Below are positions 23,722 through 35,145 of a stretch of 64,000 nt of DNA, piece by piece. Position 1 is the stretch's first letter. Every line of letters starts with the position of its first letter. The DNA is from Pontederia crassipes (taxonomy: Eukaryota; Streptophyta; Magnoliopsida; Commelinales; Pontederiaceae): NCBI GenBank assembly GCA_030549335.1, contig CM060193.1:63770646-63834645 (forward strand), written 5' to 3'. A program made the translations under genes and the position numbers. Under the pieces are notes generated by a model, which saw only the letters and a program-made list of their open reading frames with translations, did not search any database and was not told the origin of the DNA.

Positions 23722-24400
23722 TGAAAATTGTGTGGACCCAAAGAGAGTACACACATGTGAACTATCATTGATCTACATATCAATAATAGTTTTAAATTTA
23801 TTATCAACTCACTTTAAAAAGTGTTTATCAAGAACCATAATTGATTTAATCAATGAAGAGTCCACATATGTGGATCCATTTTGGATCCACATATTTCTTA
23901 AATCCGGGATTGAGGATTGTGTGAACACAAAGCAGGTCCACACATGTGAATTACCTTTGATATATGGATCAATAGTAGTCTTAAATTTATTATCAATTCA
24001 CTTTAAAAAATATTTATCAGGACCACCATTGATTTATGAACTCAACGATGGGTCCACATATGTGAAGCACACATTTCTTAAATCCATAGAAAAAGGCAAA
24101 ATAGAAAAATAAGGAAACTATATTGCGGAAGTGAAAGAGCATGAAAGAGAAAATTAAGTGATTTGATTTTATAGGATATTAATAATAAGGAAAGTAAATT
24201 TGAATTTGAAAAATAATGGTGGGAAGATAATAATAAAGATAAACTTAAACAAAAAATTATCATGAACATAAATAAGAAGATGACAATTTTTTTTAAAATC
24301 ATTATACATATGGATTTAAAAAATGTGTGGACCCAAAATAGGTTCACATATGTGGACTCGTCATTGATTCATGAATCAATGGTGATCCATGATAAACACT
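23722..24400. repeat. Tandem repeat of about 200 bp with an inverted extra piece
   Basis: The segment starting GTGTGGACCCAAAGAG near 23732 and the one starting GTGTGAACACAAAGCAGG near 23919 are two diverged copies, each containing TTATCAACTCACTTTAAAAA-type and GTCCACATATGTG words. A third partial copy lies at about 24310-24400. Flanks at about 23360-23420 and 24480-24545 look weakly like inverted termini, so the whole could be one MITE-like element. No protein is encoded. Confidence 0.55.
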
Positions 24401-24547
24401 TTTTTATTTTTTTTTCAAAAACTAGTCGGATCAATTCGATTTTGGTCATGTTAACCCAATTAAACCCATTTTTTCATAATTCATTTTTTGCTATTAAACC
24501 ATACTAGACCAATAGTCGTATCGGTCAGTTTGATCTATTTTAGAAAT

Positions 24548-25090
24548 AATGAATTGAATGTGTCAATGGTCCACATTCCAGAAGGAGACAAATCATGGAT
24601 TATAGATCTTATTTTGCAAACTAGTATGCTACTTTTCATCGGTGAGTTATAAATTAAATATTTTCCACATTATTTATTTATTAATTATCCTTTTTAGTTG
24701 GAACATTAGGTTAAATTTTCATATGTATTTGAGTGTTTATTATTTGCATCATAAAATGTTATTCATTCATGATAATAAATTAGTTGTGTACATTATTTGT
24801 TAATTAGCTGTCCTTATTTAGTTGGAGGATTATGCTAATTTTTTCATATGTATTTGAGTATTTTTCTTTAATAATTAATATAATATGGGTCATAAAAAAT
24901 TTTTCATTCATGATTTAATTAATTATTAATACACATTTTTATTAATTAACTATCATTTTTATAGGCCACTAGTTGCTATATTAGGTTAAATTTTTCTTTG
25001 TGTTTGAGTATTTTCCTTTAATAACTTAGACAATATGTGTTTGTCTCTAAAAAATAAATTAAGCTACATAATTATATTCATTACTTTTTT
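24548..25090. other. AT-rich DNA with repeated GTATTTGAGTATTTT words
   Basis: Three or four loosely repeated segments containing TTTTCATATGTATTTGAG and TTATTAATTAACTATC occur between 24700 and 25050. They directly precede the hAT transposase remains and may be part of that element or its intron. No gene was seen. Confidence 0.4.
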
Positions 25091-25099
25091 AAAATTATT

Positions 25100-26810
25100 T
25101 TAAAAATGCTAGGAGGACATTTCGCTTCTAACGTGGGTTTGGTAGTATGAGTACTACTAATCCAACTCCTTTGATAACTAATTTTGCATCCAAAACTGTC
25201 GAAAGTAATTGTCTCCTTTGAGCTTATTTCTCATGATTACAAGATTAAGAGGAAATTCTAGTTGGTGCTAGAATTATTGAAATATAACACATAGGGGATT
25301 TTATTTCATAGTGAAAAAGCATTTGCTAAAGGAGAAAGGATATGATATAGTTTTATGTTCTGAATTGATAAATGAGTATCTTCAAGAGATGAAAAAATAG
25401 ACAAAGATGTGAGGGAGAAAGCAAAACCAATTGAGGTCCTTTGCATAGTGGAAGTACAATCATCCTCTTATAACTATATAAACTTAGATGAAAGCAAAAT
25501 AAGAAGTGATATTCAAGGACCATTTGAAAAAAAAATTCAATAATGAAGCAAGAGATCATTTGACATATGAAAAATAGTTTTGTTATGCTAGTTTGTCTTT
25601 CAATATTGCAAGAAATTCAAACTATATTAGCTCATTTACATATTCAACAAACTTTCCTATCTCAGGTTTTATTTCTCCAAGTTATAATGCCTTGAGGAAT
25701 GAGGACAATATTTTCGCAAAAAGAGAAAGCTAACTTAATGAGATTGCTTCAAACTCTTAAAGACAATTGGGCAAACAAAGGTGTTAACTTATTGGTTGAT
25801 GGTTCAACTAATGCACAAATAATACCACTAATTCATTTATGGTTGTCTTATATTCCTAAAGTCTATTGATTGTTCAGTTGAGTACAAATATAAATATTTC
25901 ATTGCTAATGAAATTTTAAAAATCATTGTTGAGATTGTATCACAAAATATGGTCCAAGTCATTAATGATAATGCACCTATTTGTAAATTTACTTGATCAA
26001 TTATTGAGTTAGTTCATCACCATATATTTTTTGGACATCTTGTGTAGTGCATACTTCGAGTCTCACCTTTATAATTATTTGTGCATCAAGGAATACTCCA
26101 AGCAATGAATATGTTTATATTGAGCGTCATTGGGTTATTGAAGTTGCTTTGATGATGCATATTCTATTAGAAATTTCATAATGAATCATTCCATTAGATT
26201 AGCTATGTATAATAAGTTTGTGCATTTGAAGTTTCTTATTATTGTAGATTTTCATCTAATATAATAATGCTAAAATGGTTTAAAACAATGAAACATGACC
26301 TTCAATGTTATTAAATCATGTTTGATGGGATAATGTTGATTATATTTTAATCTTAGTTAATTCATGACGTACTTCACTCTTGTGATATTGATAAACCAAA
26401 GTTTCATTTGGTTTATTGAGAAGCGGAATTCCATGATCGAACGAGTGAAATTAACTATATATCAAATGAACATAAGGAATTGACTCAAGATTCTTCCTTT
26501 TTTTGAATGTGGTGTATGACATCTTACTTGATAGATTGGTTGAGTTACACACCACTTCATTGTTCGTCTCATTCATTTCATCAATAGTAAGATTTAATTA
26601 ATTTTCAACTTTATTTTTATTAAATGAATTTGTCTTTTAGATGTTTATTGAATTATAATATTATGATTTATGCTTGGTGTAATATGTTTTATAGACTTGA
26701 TGAATCTCCTAATTGGGTTCCTCCACATAAAGATAATGAGTTTTGTGAAGAAGAAAAAAACACAAGTGTCTAACAATGTGATGTTTGGTTGCATTTAACA
26801 ATTGAAACTA
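25100..26810 (+). pseudogene. hAT transposase with DUF659 domain, decayed
   Basis: Pieces of a plant hAT-type transposase follow in order on the plus strand: LSFNIARNPN (about 25590), then LLQTLKDNWANKGVNLLVDG (about 25745-25805), KYFIANEIL, VVQVINDNAPIC-like MVQVINDNAPIC (about 25950-25985), HIFW and a Cys-Val-His-like region (26020-26060), RNFIMNHSIRLAMYNKF (near 26170-26220), MIERVKLTIYQ (about 26430), and LDESPNWVPPHKD (about 26700-26740), the last after a likely intron (GTAAG near 26589, TAG at 26694). All match the usual DUF659-hAT order. Many stops and frame changes make it a dead copy. The BED finger and the dimerisation end were not found. Confidence 0.8.
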
Positions 26811-27528
26811 TGTTGGAACCTAACATCACGTGACATCGATTCTCACCCTCTGGTTTCATTTTGGTGCAATCAGAGCACTGTTCACACCAAAATTTTTTTT
26901 TGTTTTCAACCTTTTTGAAATAAATTTTTGGTTATTTCCTTAGGCCTCCCTAACTTATTTTGCGATTTTGATTGATCAAGTTTACTAATAATAGTATATT
27001 GATTTTATGTTAACCAATAGAATCGAATATGTTATAAATTGAACATTTATATGTTGCATCTTATAAGAGAGTTGCATGATATCAACAAAATGTAAAAACT
27101 AGTGTAAAAATTACAAATTTTACCTAGCAGGAAATTGCATGAGTCTAGTTTTTATAAGTTTTGGAACCACCTCAAATATTGGGAATTACATGGAACCGTA
27201 GAGTAGCTACCATATTCATATCTTATAAATCATACTATAATTTGTACTAATTAGGTCAAATCCTATGTATTTTAAATCGGATAGCTATAGTGTCTGTGTT
27301 AATCACTCAAAAATAGTAGCACGTAAAAGAATATAAATGTTATAGTAGGCACACCTTTGTCTCTCGGATTACTAAATAGAATTCATATGTATGTCACCAT
27401 AAATTCTCTGGGAATGGAGTATAAACTAAAAATATATAACTAGTGAAATATATCATATGAAATATCTCGGAGAGTCTAATTTCCAAAAGATTTAGAATCA
27501 GTAGGTTTGGGAATTTATTGAGAAAGAT
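26811..27528. other. AT-rich DNA before the large inverted repeat
   Basis: No gene is seen. A short piece near 26925-26960 (GGTTATTTCCTTAGGCCTCC) resembles 30133-30160 inside the right arm of the inverted repeat, so more than one copy of that sequence exists in the region. Confidence 0.4.
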
Positions 27529-30500
27529 ATGTACTAAATTGGGAAATTGCTCAAACTATTTTGTGGCATGAGTAGGTTGAAATGATAATTCTATAATAGT
27601 GATAAATCTAAAAACTAAAATATGAAAATAACTAAACATGAAGCTTCATACAATTATTTAAAGAGAGTTAAAACAAGGCGGCGACGGGCGTGGATGGGGG
27701 CAGGGGGTCTCGCGCGGGCGATGGCGGGCATGGGTGGCGGGAGACCGGGCGGCGGGTGGGGGGTGGGGGGTGGGGGTGGGGGATGGGGATTGTGGGAGTC
27801 TATAGAGAGACAATGTTGCAAAGGAGGTGGAGGGGGTGCCACGCCAGTGTTGGAGGGGATCGATGGCGGCAGGCGAAGCTCACCCCGGTTGATCCTCTCC
27901 TCCGATGTCGGTTCTTCACTCCCTCCCATCCCCCCAGTTCATCCTCTCCTCCGACGCCGACTCTTCACTCCCTCCCACACCCCCAACCCCCCGCGTGCTT
28001 CATCCTCTCCTTCGATGCTACCTCTTCATCCCTTCGACTCTAGCGATGATCCCCCTCCCCATCAAGGTTATCAAAATCGTGATCTTGATCGTAAGATCGT
28101 ACGATCTTACGATCCTACCTAGGATCTACGATCTCGATCTCAACTTTGAGATCATTTTTGTAGGATCGCTAGGATCGTAATAGCAAGATCGTAAGATCGT
28201 TAAGATCGTAAGATCCTACCGATCCTACTAATCCAATTTTTTTTTCAATTTTTTGTTTTGTTTTTTAAATTTTCACCAAGTGCAACATGAATTTTTTTAG
28301 AAATAAAATTAAGAAAAAGGTTATTGATTATAATTAAAATTTAAAAAATATTGTTTTCACAAAATAACTCCATTATAAATGTATATTAAAGTTATTATAT
28401 AATGTTATTTCATATTCATCATATTATTACCATTTTTGTCAATTTATATTAAATTATTATTATATAAATAGTATATATATGCATTTGTGACAAGTCTTAG
28501 TAGGATAGTACTCAAGATAACATTATTTATAATTTAAAATATTACAAATTTATTTATATAATATTATTTTACATAATTTTATATATTAAATTATTATTTT
28601 AATATATAGGTAAGATCTTACGATTCTCGATCCGATCTTATGATCTTCGATCTTACGGACCCCTTCCGATCTTACATAAGATCCCGATCTTGACTACCTT
28701 GCTCCCCATCGTGGCTCTTTCCTCCCGGCGAGGGAGAATACATTTTTTATATAATTATGTATTGTTATATATCTTTTCAAGCATTTAAAAAAGGAGAAGG
28801 ATACTTTAATAATTTAATAAATAAAAAATTTAAAATGGCAGAAAAGTTAACACAACAAGACTCTCGAAATAATTTAAGGAGCCACTATGGTCAAATCATA
28901 TTCTTTAGATATATTCTCTATTATATTTCACACATAAAATATTTTATATATTAGATATAATATATTTGTTATTAAAAATAATTTAATATTAAAATATTAT
29001 TTGTTATTTTGAGTATTTTTTATATTTTGTTAAAATTAATTTATTATAAATATTTTGTTGGATTTATAATATATTTTCAAATGTTGTCAAGGAGTTATTT
29101 TCAAGATCTAAGTGAAAGGTTGAAAGTGACTAAAGAACTTGTGAAGTTTTAAGTGCGGATGGTGAACTTGGACAATTTGATTATTATAGAAGTAATTTGT
29201 CACCAAAAGAATGGTGTATTATGTAGGGATGTTCATGGGTCAGATTTGACACGACTCATGAACAAACTCGACCCAACCTTATCAAGATTGAATGGGTTAG
29301 GTTCAATTTTTTTATACAGGGCAATTTTCTTTTTTTTTTTAAATTCCTTTTATATTTCTAATATAAATATATTTTATATTTTATGTTAAATACTAAACAA
29401 CAAGTCTTCTCCAATCTGAACCCGACCCAAAGGTTAGGTGACTCTAGTCATGTTTAGTTTGGGTCGGGTCCGTCCCAATCACCAATCTGAATATGGGTCG
29501 GGTCTTATGCAAGTCAATTTTTTTAATTTTATTTTTGCCGAGTTTGTTCATGAGTCGCATCAAATTCAACCAATGGACATCCCTACATAATCCACTATTC
29601 TTTTGGAGTTAAATACCATCTATAATAATCAAATTATCCAAGTTCACCATCCGCACTTAAAACTTCACAAGTTCTTTAGTCACTTTCAACTTTTCATTTG
29701 GATCTTGAAAATAACTCCTTAGAAGCATTTGAAAATTAGAACTGTAATTCTTCCTAGTTCTACGTGAATTATTGAATTGACATATTAGTTCAGAGTGTAT
29801 TTGGATAGAATGATACGTAATGACTAGAAAATTAAAAAGTTGATAGACTAATTTTAGTGGTTGTTTGAATAAAATATAGAAATTATGGATATAAAAAATA
29901 ATTTCATTAATTAATAAATATTGATTACAAATTAAAATTTCATGTTAATTCTTTTCAAATTATTAAATCCAACAAATAATATCTATAATAAATTATTTTT
30001 AACAAAATATAAATAATTACTCAAAATAACAAATAATATTAAATTATTTTTCATAATAAATATGTTATATCTAATATATAAAATATTTTATGTGTGAAAT
30101 ATAATAGAGAACATATCGGAAGAAAAAATTATGGGTTATTTCCTTATACCTCCCCTAAATTATTACAATTTTTCGCATCTAACTCTAATATATGAATTTA
30201 CCATAGTGCCTCCCTAAATTATTTCACAATTTTCACTTTAGTGTATCATCTGTCTAGTTCTGTCAACTTTTCTATTATTTTTAATTTTTTTATTTATTAA
30301 AATATTAAACTACCCTTCCCCTTTTTAAAATGCTTGAAAAGATATATAACAATAAATAATTTTATAGAAAAATGTATTCTCCCTCGCCGGGAGGGAAGAG
30401 TCACGATGGGGGAGGGGGATCCTTGCAGGTGTCAAAGGGAGTGAAGAGGCAAGGTCGGAGGAGAGGATGAATCTGAGGATGGGGCGGAGTGAAGAGCTGA

Positions 30501-31025
30501 CTTAGGAGTAGAGGATGAACCTGAGGGAGCCTCGCCCGCCGCCATCGATCCCCTCCGACGCCGGCGTGCCCCCCCACCTCCCCCGTGACGTTGGCTCTTT
30601 GTAGCCTCTCCCCATGATTGCCGCCTCCGTCTCCCCCTCCTCGGCCATCGCCCATGCCAGAGGCCCCCCTCGCCGCCGATGGATACCTAGCTGCCCCCTG
30701 GCCATCGCCCGTGCTAGAGCTCCCCCTTGGCCATCACCCGTGCGAGAGCCCCTGCCCTAGTCCGTGCACCCACCGCCGCCTCCGACACCGGCGGCTCCCT
30801 CACCCCCTCCCCCCTCACGACGTTCCCCTACTGCCCCAGCCATCGCTCGCGCAAGAGCGCCTGCGCCCGTCGCCGCCTTGTTTAATCAACTCTCTTTCCA
30901 AAATAATTGTATGAAGCTTCATGTTAAGTTATTTTCATATTTCAGTTATTAGATTTATCACTAAATTATCATTTCAACCTACTTGTGCCACAAAATAGTT
31001 TGAGCAACTTCCCAATTTAGTACAT
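27529..31025. repeat. Large inverted repeat (foldback-like), arms about 1.5-1.7 kb
   Basis: The left arm starts at ATGTACTAAATTGGG (27529) and the right arm ends in the inverse (about 31011-31025). Matching landmarks: GAAGCTTCAT near 27640 and 30915; a GC-rich block at 27680-28050 and 30400-30880; CTCCCGGCGAGGGAG at about 28723 and 30383; CTTTTCAAGCATTT at 28775 and its inverse near 30332; AAGTGCGGATGGTG at 29150 and its inverse near 29650. The spacer, about 29250-29560, has TIR-like ends (GGGATGTTCATGGGT and its inverse). The arms differ by many substitutions and by unique insertions: a hAT-like MITE in the left arm and about 200 extra bases near 29740-29930 in the right. No transposase is encoded. 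Confidence 0.85.
28063..28701. mobile_element. GATC-rich hAT-like MITE, copy 2, with 8-bp target duplication
   Basis: The element begins CAAGGTTATCAAAATCG and ends in the inverse of CAAGGTAGTCAAGATCG. CTCCCCAT is duplicated exactly at 28055-28062 and 28702-28709. The right arm of the large inverted repeat lacks it (one CTCCCCCATCG), giving an empty site for comparison. Near both ends the words GATCGTAAGATC and their variants are repeated many times; the middle is AT-rich. No coding sequence. Confidence 0.92.
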
Positions 31026-31620
31026 GTAGGATCTCAAGGAAATTGTAGGATCTCAAGACACCAAGAGGGGGGGAACGGGGTGTGTGAATTGGTGTTAAAA
31101 CAAAATTATCGATTTCACAAAATACATCGCGAAAGCTTAAAATTGATTCAACAATCTTTAAATCAAAATAAATTAAATCAGATCATAAGCATAACATGAG
31201 AGGGAGAGAGAATGCAAACACAATGTGCACGGGTGATTGTTGACGAGGTTTGACCACACCTTGACCTACTCCGACTTCTCGACCTTAAATGATATAAAAT
31301 CCTTAAATTATCTAAAATATTTAAAATAAAAATAAAATAAAGATTTGGTTCGTTGAGTCAAGTCAAGTAAGTCAGGTTGAAATTCTCCAATCTGAACTTG
31401 ATTAGACCATAGGTCGGGTGACTCCAGACATGGATAGTTTGGGTCAGGTCGGACCTAACCCCAATCCGAATAAGGGTCGGGTCAGATTTTTGGGTTCTAG
31501 TGAACACCCTAAGGGTTATGCATGGATCCCCAATTCCCAAACTATAAGTTATGGCCTTTAAGCTACTTTCACAACCATTCTTCTCTTCTTGTTGTAAAAG
31601 AAATCGAAGTACATATTCTT
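31026..31620. other. Intergenic DNA with a GGGTCGGGT-type repeat
   Basis: About 31335-31510 (CCAATCTGAAC, GGTCGGGTGACTC, TAAGGGTCGGGTC) resembles the centre of the large inverted repeat at about 29405-29515. It is probably a fragment of the same small element. No gene is seen. Confidence 0.5.
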
Positions 31621-31623
31621 TTA

Positions 31624-32276
31624 GGCTGCGTTTGGCACGGGAACATTGAGAGAACATTTGTTCTCGAGAACTAATTGATATGATAGAAAAGTTTGTGTTG
31701 GTGTTTGGATGAAAAAGTGTAATGATGAGGATTTAAAAAGTTGATGTGATGGATAAGTTATAGTGGGTATAAAATTATAGTAAATAAAAATATATTATTA
31801 ATATTATAATTTACGTAAATGGTTATATTATTAATATTATTTTTATTTATTTTGATTAAACATTTTAAATATTATTAATATTATAATTTACGTACATTTT
31901 AAAATCCAAATATAATTTATTTTTTTTAAAAAATAATTGAATAGTTTAATTAATAAAATATTTATTAATTATTAGAACTAATTATTTTATAGTTTTTAAT
32001 TAATAACATTTAATAAATAATTTTATAATATCCTTAATAATGTATTAATATATTATAAATTATATATACATATAAACTAAAATAATAAAAAAATAGATGA
32101 AATTTGAAAGAAAAAAAAGATTGCGGCTCGAGAACAAAAAAAAGGCAAATGTTGGGCGAGAACATTCGAAGGCGAGAACATTGGACGAGAACATTTTAGA
32201 AAATGTTCTCGTCCAAGGTCACGTGACGGGAACATTTCGCGAAGTTCTCGCGAAATGTTCCCATCCAAACACACCC
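31624..32276. mobile_element. Harbinger/Tourist-like element 1 (TTA target)
   Basis: Ends are GGCTGCGTTTGGCACGGGAA and the inverse of GGGTGTGTTTGGATGGGAA. TTA flanks on both sides (31621-31623, 32277-32279) match the TWA targets of PIF/Harbinger elements. The right third (about 32150-32265) is a set of nested palindromes built from GAACATTTCGCGAGAAC and GTTCTCGTC. It is 653 bp and has no transposase. Confidence 0.85.
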
Positions 32277-32279
32277 TTA

Positions 32280-33266
32280 GGCTCTGTTTGGATTGGCACA
32301 ATCCGTGAGTACTTAGGATAGTTCAGCCAAACAACAACAAAAGTTCCCGTGGGACCCACGGGAACTTTTGTTCTAATGAAACACTCACGTGACCCAAAAT
32401 CCTTACAAAAAAGTTCTTGCCATTGGCAAGAACTTTGTAAGTTCTTGCCATGGCAAGAACCGACCTCTTTTTTTTTTTAAATTTTTTCGTGTAGGTCTAA
32501 AAGTAGGTGGTCCTACTTTTAGACTTACTAATCCTATTTTATATATTATATATAGTTATCTATTTATTAATATATTATTATAAAATTATAAGAAATAAAT
32601 TTATTTATAAATATAAGGTTTATTGATCATAATTGTTTACTTAGTATTATAGTACAATAAATTTATATAATTATTTATTTATCAATGCATAATCATTCGA
32701 CTCTTAAATTAACTATTATAATCAAATATTGAATAATTATTTTCTTAAGTATGCATTATATTTTAATTGATATTATAGTATAGTAAAATATTGTTAATTA
32801 ATATTTACCATTAATATTAGACCTATATATCTATTAATTATATGTATTATATACGCATACAATTATTTATTTATTAATATATTATTATGAAACTTATAAA
32901 ATAAAATTTTTAGATCCAAAAAATAATTATTTACTTAGTATTATTATATTATAATCTTATTAATATATTGTGCCATAACTTAAATGTTTAATAGAAACCA
33001 CAAAATAAATTAAATTAAAAATATATAAATATATACAGTAATAATTAAATTCTTATCTAATATAATTTTTTTATCTTATAAAATAATAAAATATTCTTTT
33101 AGTTCTTACTTTTTATTCAAGCATCAACTAAAACTTATCTATCAAATCAACTTTTTAAATTCTCATCATTACATTTTTCATTCAAACACCAAACTTAAAC
33201 TTTTCATCTAATCAATTAGTTCTTAAAAACTTACGAGAACTTAAATTCTCATAACCAAACATAGCC
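32280..33266. mobile_element. Harbinger/Tourist-like element 2, abutting element 1
   Basis: Ends are GGCTCTGTTTGGATTGGC and the inverse of GGCTATGTTTGGTTATGAG. The left TTA (32277-32279) is shared with element 1; the right TTA is at 33267-33269. Short palindromes of AAGTTCTTGCCATGGCAAG lie at about 32410-32460. The interior near 33090-33200 is the inverse of a segment in element 1 (31690-31780). It is 987 bp, AT-rich and non-coding. Confidence 0.85.
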
Positions 33267-33269
33267 TTA

Positions 33270-33880
33270 TAGACTTATAGAAATAAAAAAAAAGTGATGA
33301 TTTAGTTTTTGTACACACAAATTTTGTCTCCTCCAAGCGAAAATTATAATGAAGAAGAGAAAAAGAAACGTGGAATATTGGTGGTGACCGGTGATATTTG
33401 TTGGATAGCGTTGGACTTGTTGAAGTGGCAGAGCCAGAATACTTTGAGTACATTCACATGCACATATAATTGAATAGCTGACCTTCTTTCTTCTTTAACT
33501 TTTAAAATTTTTAACATATATATAAAATAATTTTAAAATACCAAATTAATTTATTTTTAAAAAATATTTGTGTTATGATATTAAAACTTAAATAATAATT
33601 TACCTTGAATACCTAAATCATAATTAAATATCTTCTTATCTTTAAAATTTAGTTTATGCCATTTTTTACATATTTGAACTCGTTACAGCTTGCTTATCAT
33701 TGATTATCATATTATGTAGACATGGACTGTTCATTATACAGTTTTTTTTTTGCGTATCGTTGCACAAACTTTCTTATTCGACAATTCGTTTTAGATTGGT
33801 GCACTAATGTTCCATTATTTTAGACAACTATATATGCTGCATCTCTTGTGTTCGAATGCTCGATATATATTACTCTTCTG
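33270..33880. other. Intergenic DNA
   Basis: AT-rich, with no recognisable gene or element. Confidence 0.4.
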
Positions 33881-34345
33881 ACGGGAAAATTCGAGAACAG
33901 GGAGAGAAGATCGCAGAGAGATTGCAAGAAAAAATAGAGGAGACACACGAATTTACCCAGGTTCACCCTTGAGATTAGGACTACGTCTTGCAAAAAAGTT
34001 CCACTATATCGTTTAGGTTTTCAGCCGCCGCACCAATTACATCAGAAAATTAGGTTATTAATAGCTTCTCCAAACCGGGTTTAAAACCCAAACAAACAGA
34101 GAAAAAACCTAATTCGAACCACACGGGCCGGCTAAACAAAAGCTCAAAACCCGTCTAGGTTTCGGAGGCGCTGCCGTCGGGGGCGGGGCCCCCCGAACCC
34201 CCTCTTTCGTTTGTACGCCAGCAATATTGTTAATTGGGTAATACTCAAATTTTCCTAAGCTCACGTGGACGAACCCGGTGTGAGAAACAAGGGCCCTGAA
34301 GTATTCACCAACTCCAACATCTTCATCTACCAGATTTTTTTTCCC
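33881..34345. mobile_element. LTR-like retroelement fragment (fossil)
   Basis: It contains CGAATTTACCCAGGTTCACC and a GACTACGTCTTGC word, both typical of LTRs of plant Copia-like elements, followed by a segment shared with 22410-22585 and 51960-52130. No coding part is present, so it is a solo or truncated LTR. End repeats were not resolved. Confidence 0.5.
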
Positions 34346-35145
34346 TGTTACAGGCACGTGGGGTTGATACAATCATAGATAAAATAAAAAGAGAAAGGGC
34401 AAGTCAATTTTAAAATTTGCTGATCTTTTTTTTTTTTGAGTTAAAGGTGCACTTATTTATTAATTTAATACCCCTTATAAATCAACACAATATGCAAAGC
34501 AACGTAAAAATTACAAATGAATTAAAAAGATTCAGGAGCTTAGGTATGCTGTACTATGAATAGTTCACATAGTCCCCATGCTATTCATTTTTTTATTTAA
34601 ATATTGCTAATATAAATTATATATCGTCTCAGCATATATTCTTATTTCCATTTCTGGACATGATAAAAAGAAATTATACAGGCAGAGGAAAACACCTTTT
34701 GTCTACCATATTTCACAGTCCTTATGTTAGTTTATCCTTAGTACATGAATCAAATCATAAACGGAAATTAAAAAACAGAAGAAAGAAATCAGGAATTGGC
34801 GTACGATATATCATGTAAGAACCCTGCATGCATGCATGCATGAACCAAGATATTACGTAGTCTTAGTCCGCCTCCAGAACGTGTACGAATGAAAAAAGAA
34901 CATAAAGAAGAAGAATTGAGACGGAAAGTCAATTTATATATTTGCAGAAGGTGGCGAATTTGCAGTCTTCTCACCTGTAGCCTGTGTGGAAATGCTACCA
35001 ATGCAAAGAGGTGTGTATATAGCTGAAACGTCAGCTGTGGAGTTGATCGTCACAATGCACCATCTGATCCTCTTGTCACTAAGCCATGTATATCCTTCTG
35101 CATGCTCGTCTGAATCCGTCTTCCGGTTGATCACTTACGAAAACG
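34346..35145. other. Intergenic DNA downstream of the VQ gene, including its likely 3' UTR
   Basis: No second gene is seen. The 3' UTR of the minus-strand VQ gene should lie within about 34800-35145. A CATG-type repeat (GCATGCATGCATGCATG) is at about 34826-34842. Confidence 0.4.

Noticed and set aside
27622-28180. Open frames in the left arm of the inverted repeat
   Set aside because: G- and P-rich, open in several frames, and cut by a MITE; not supported as a gene.
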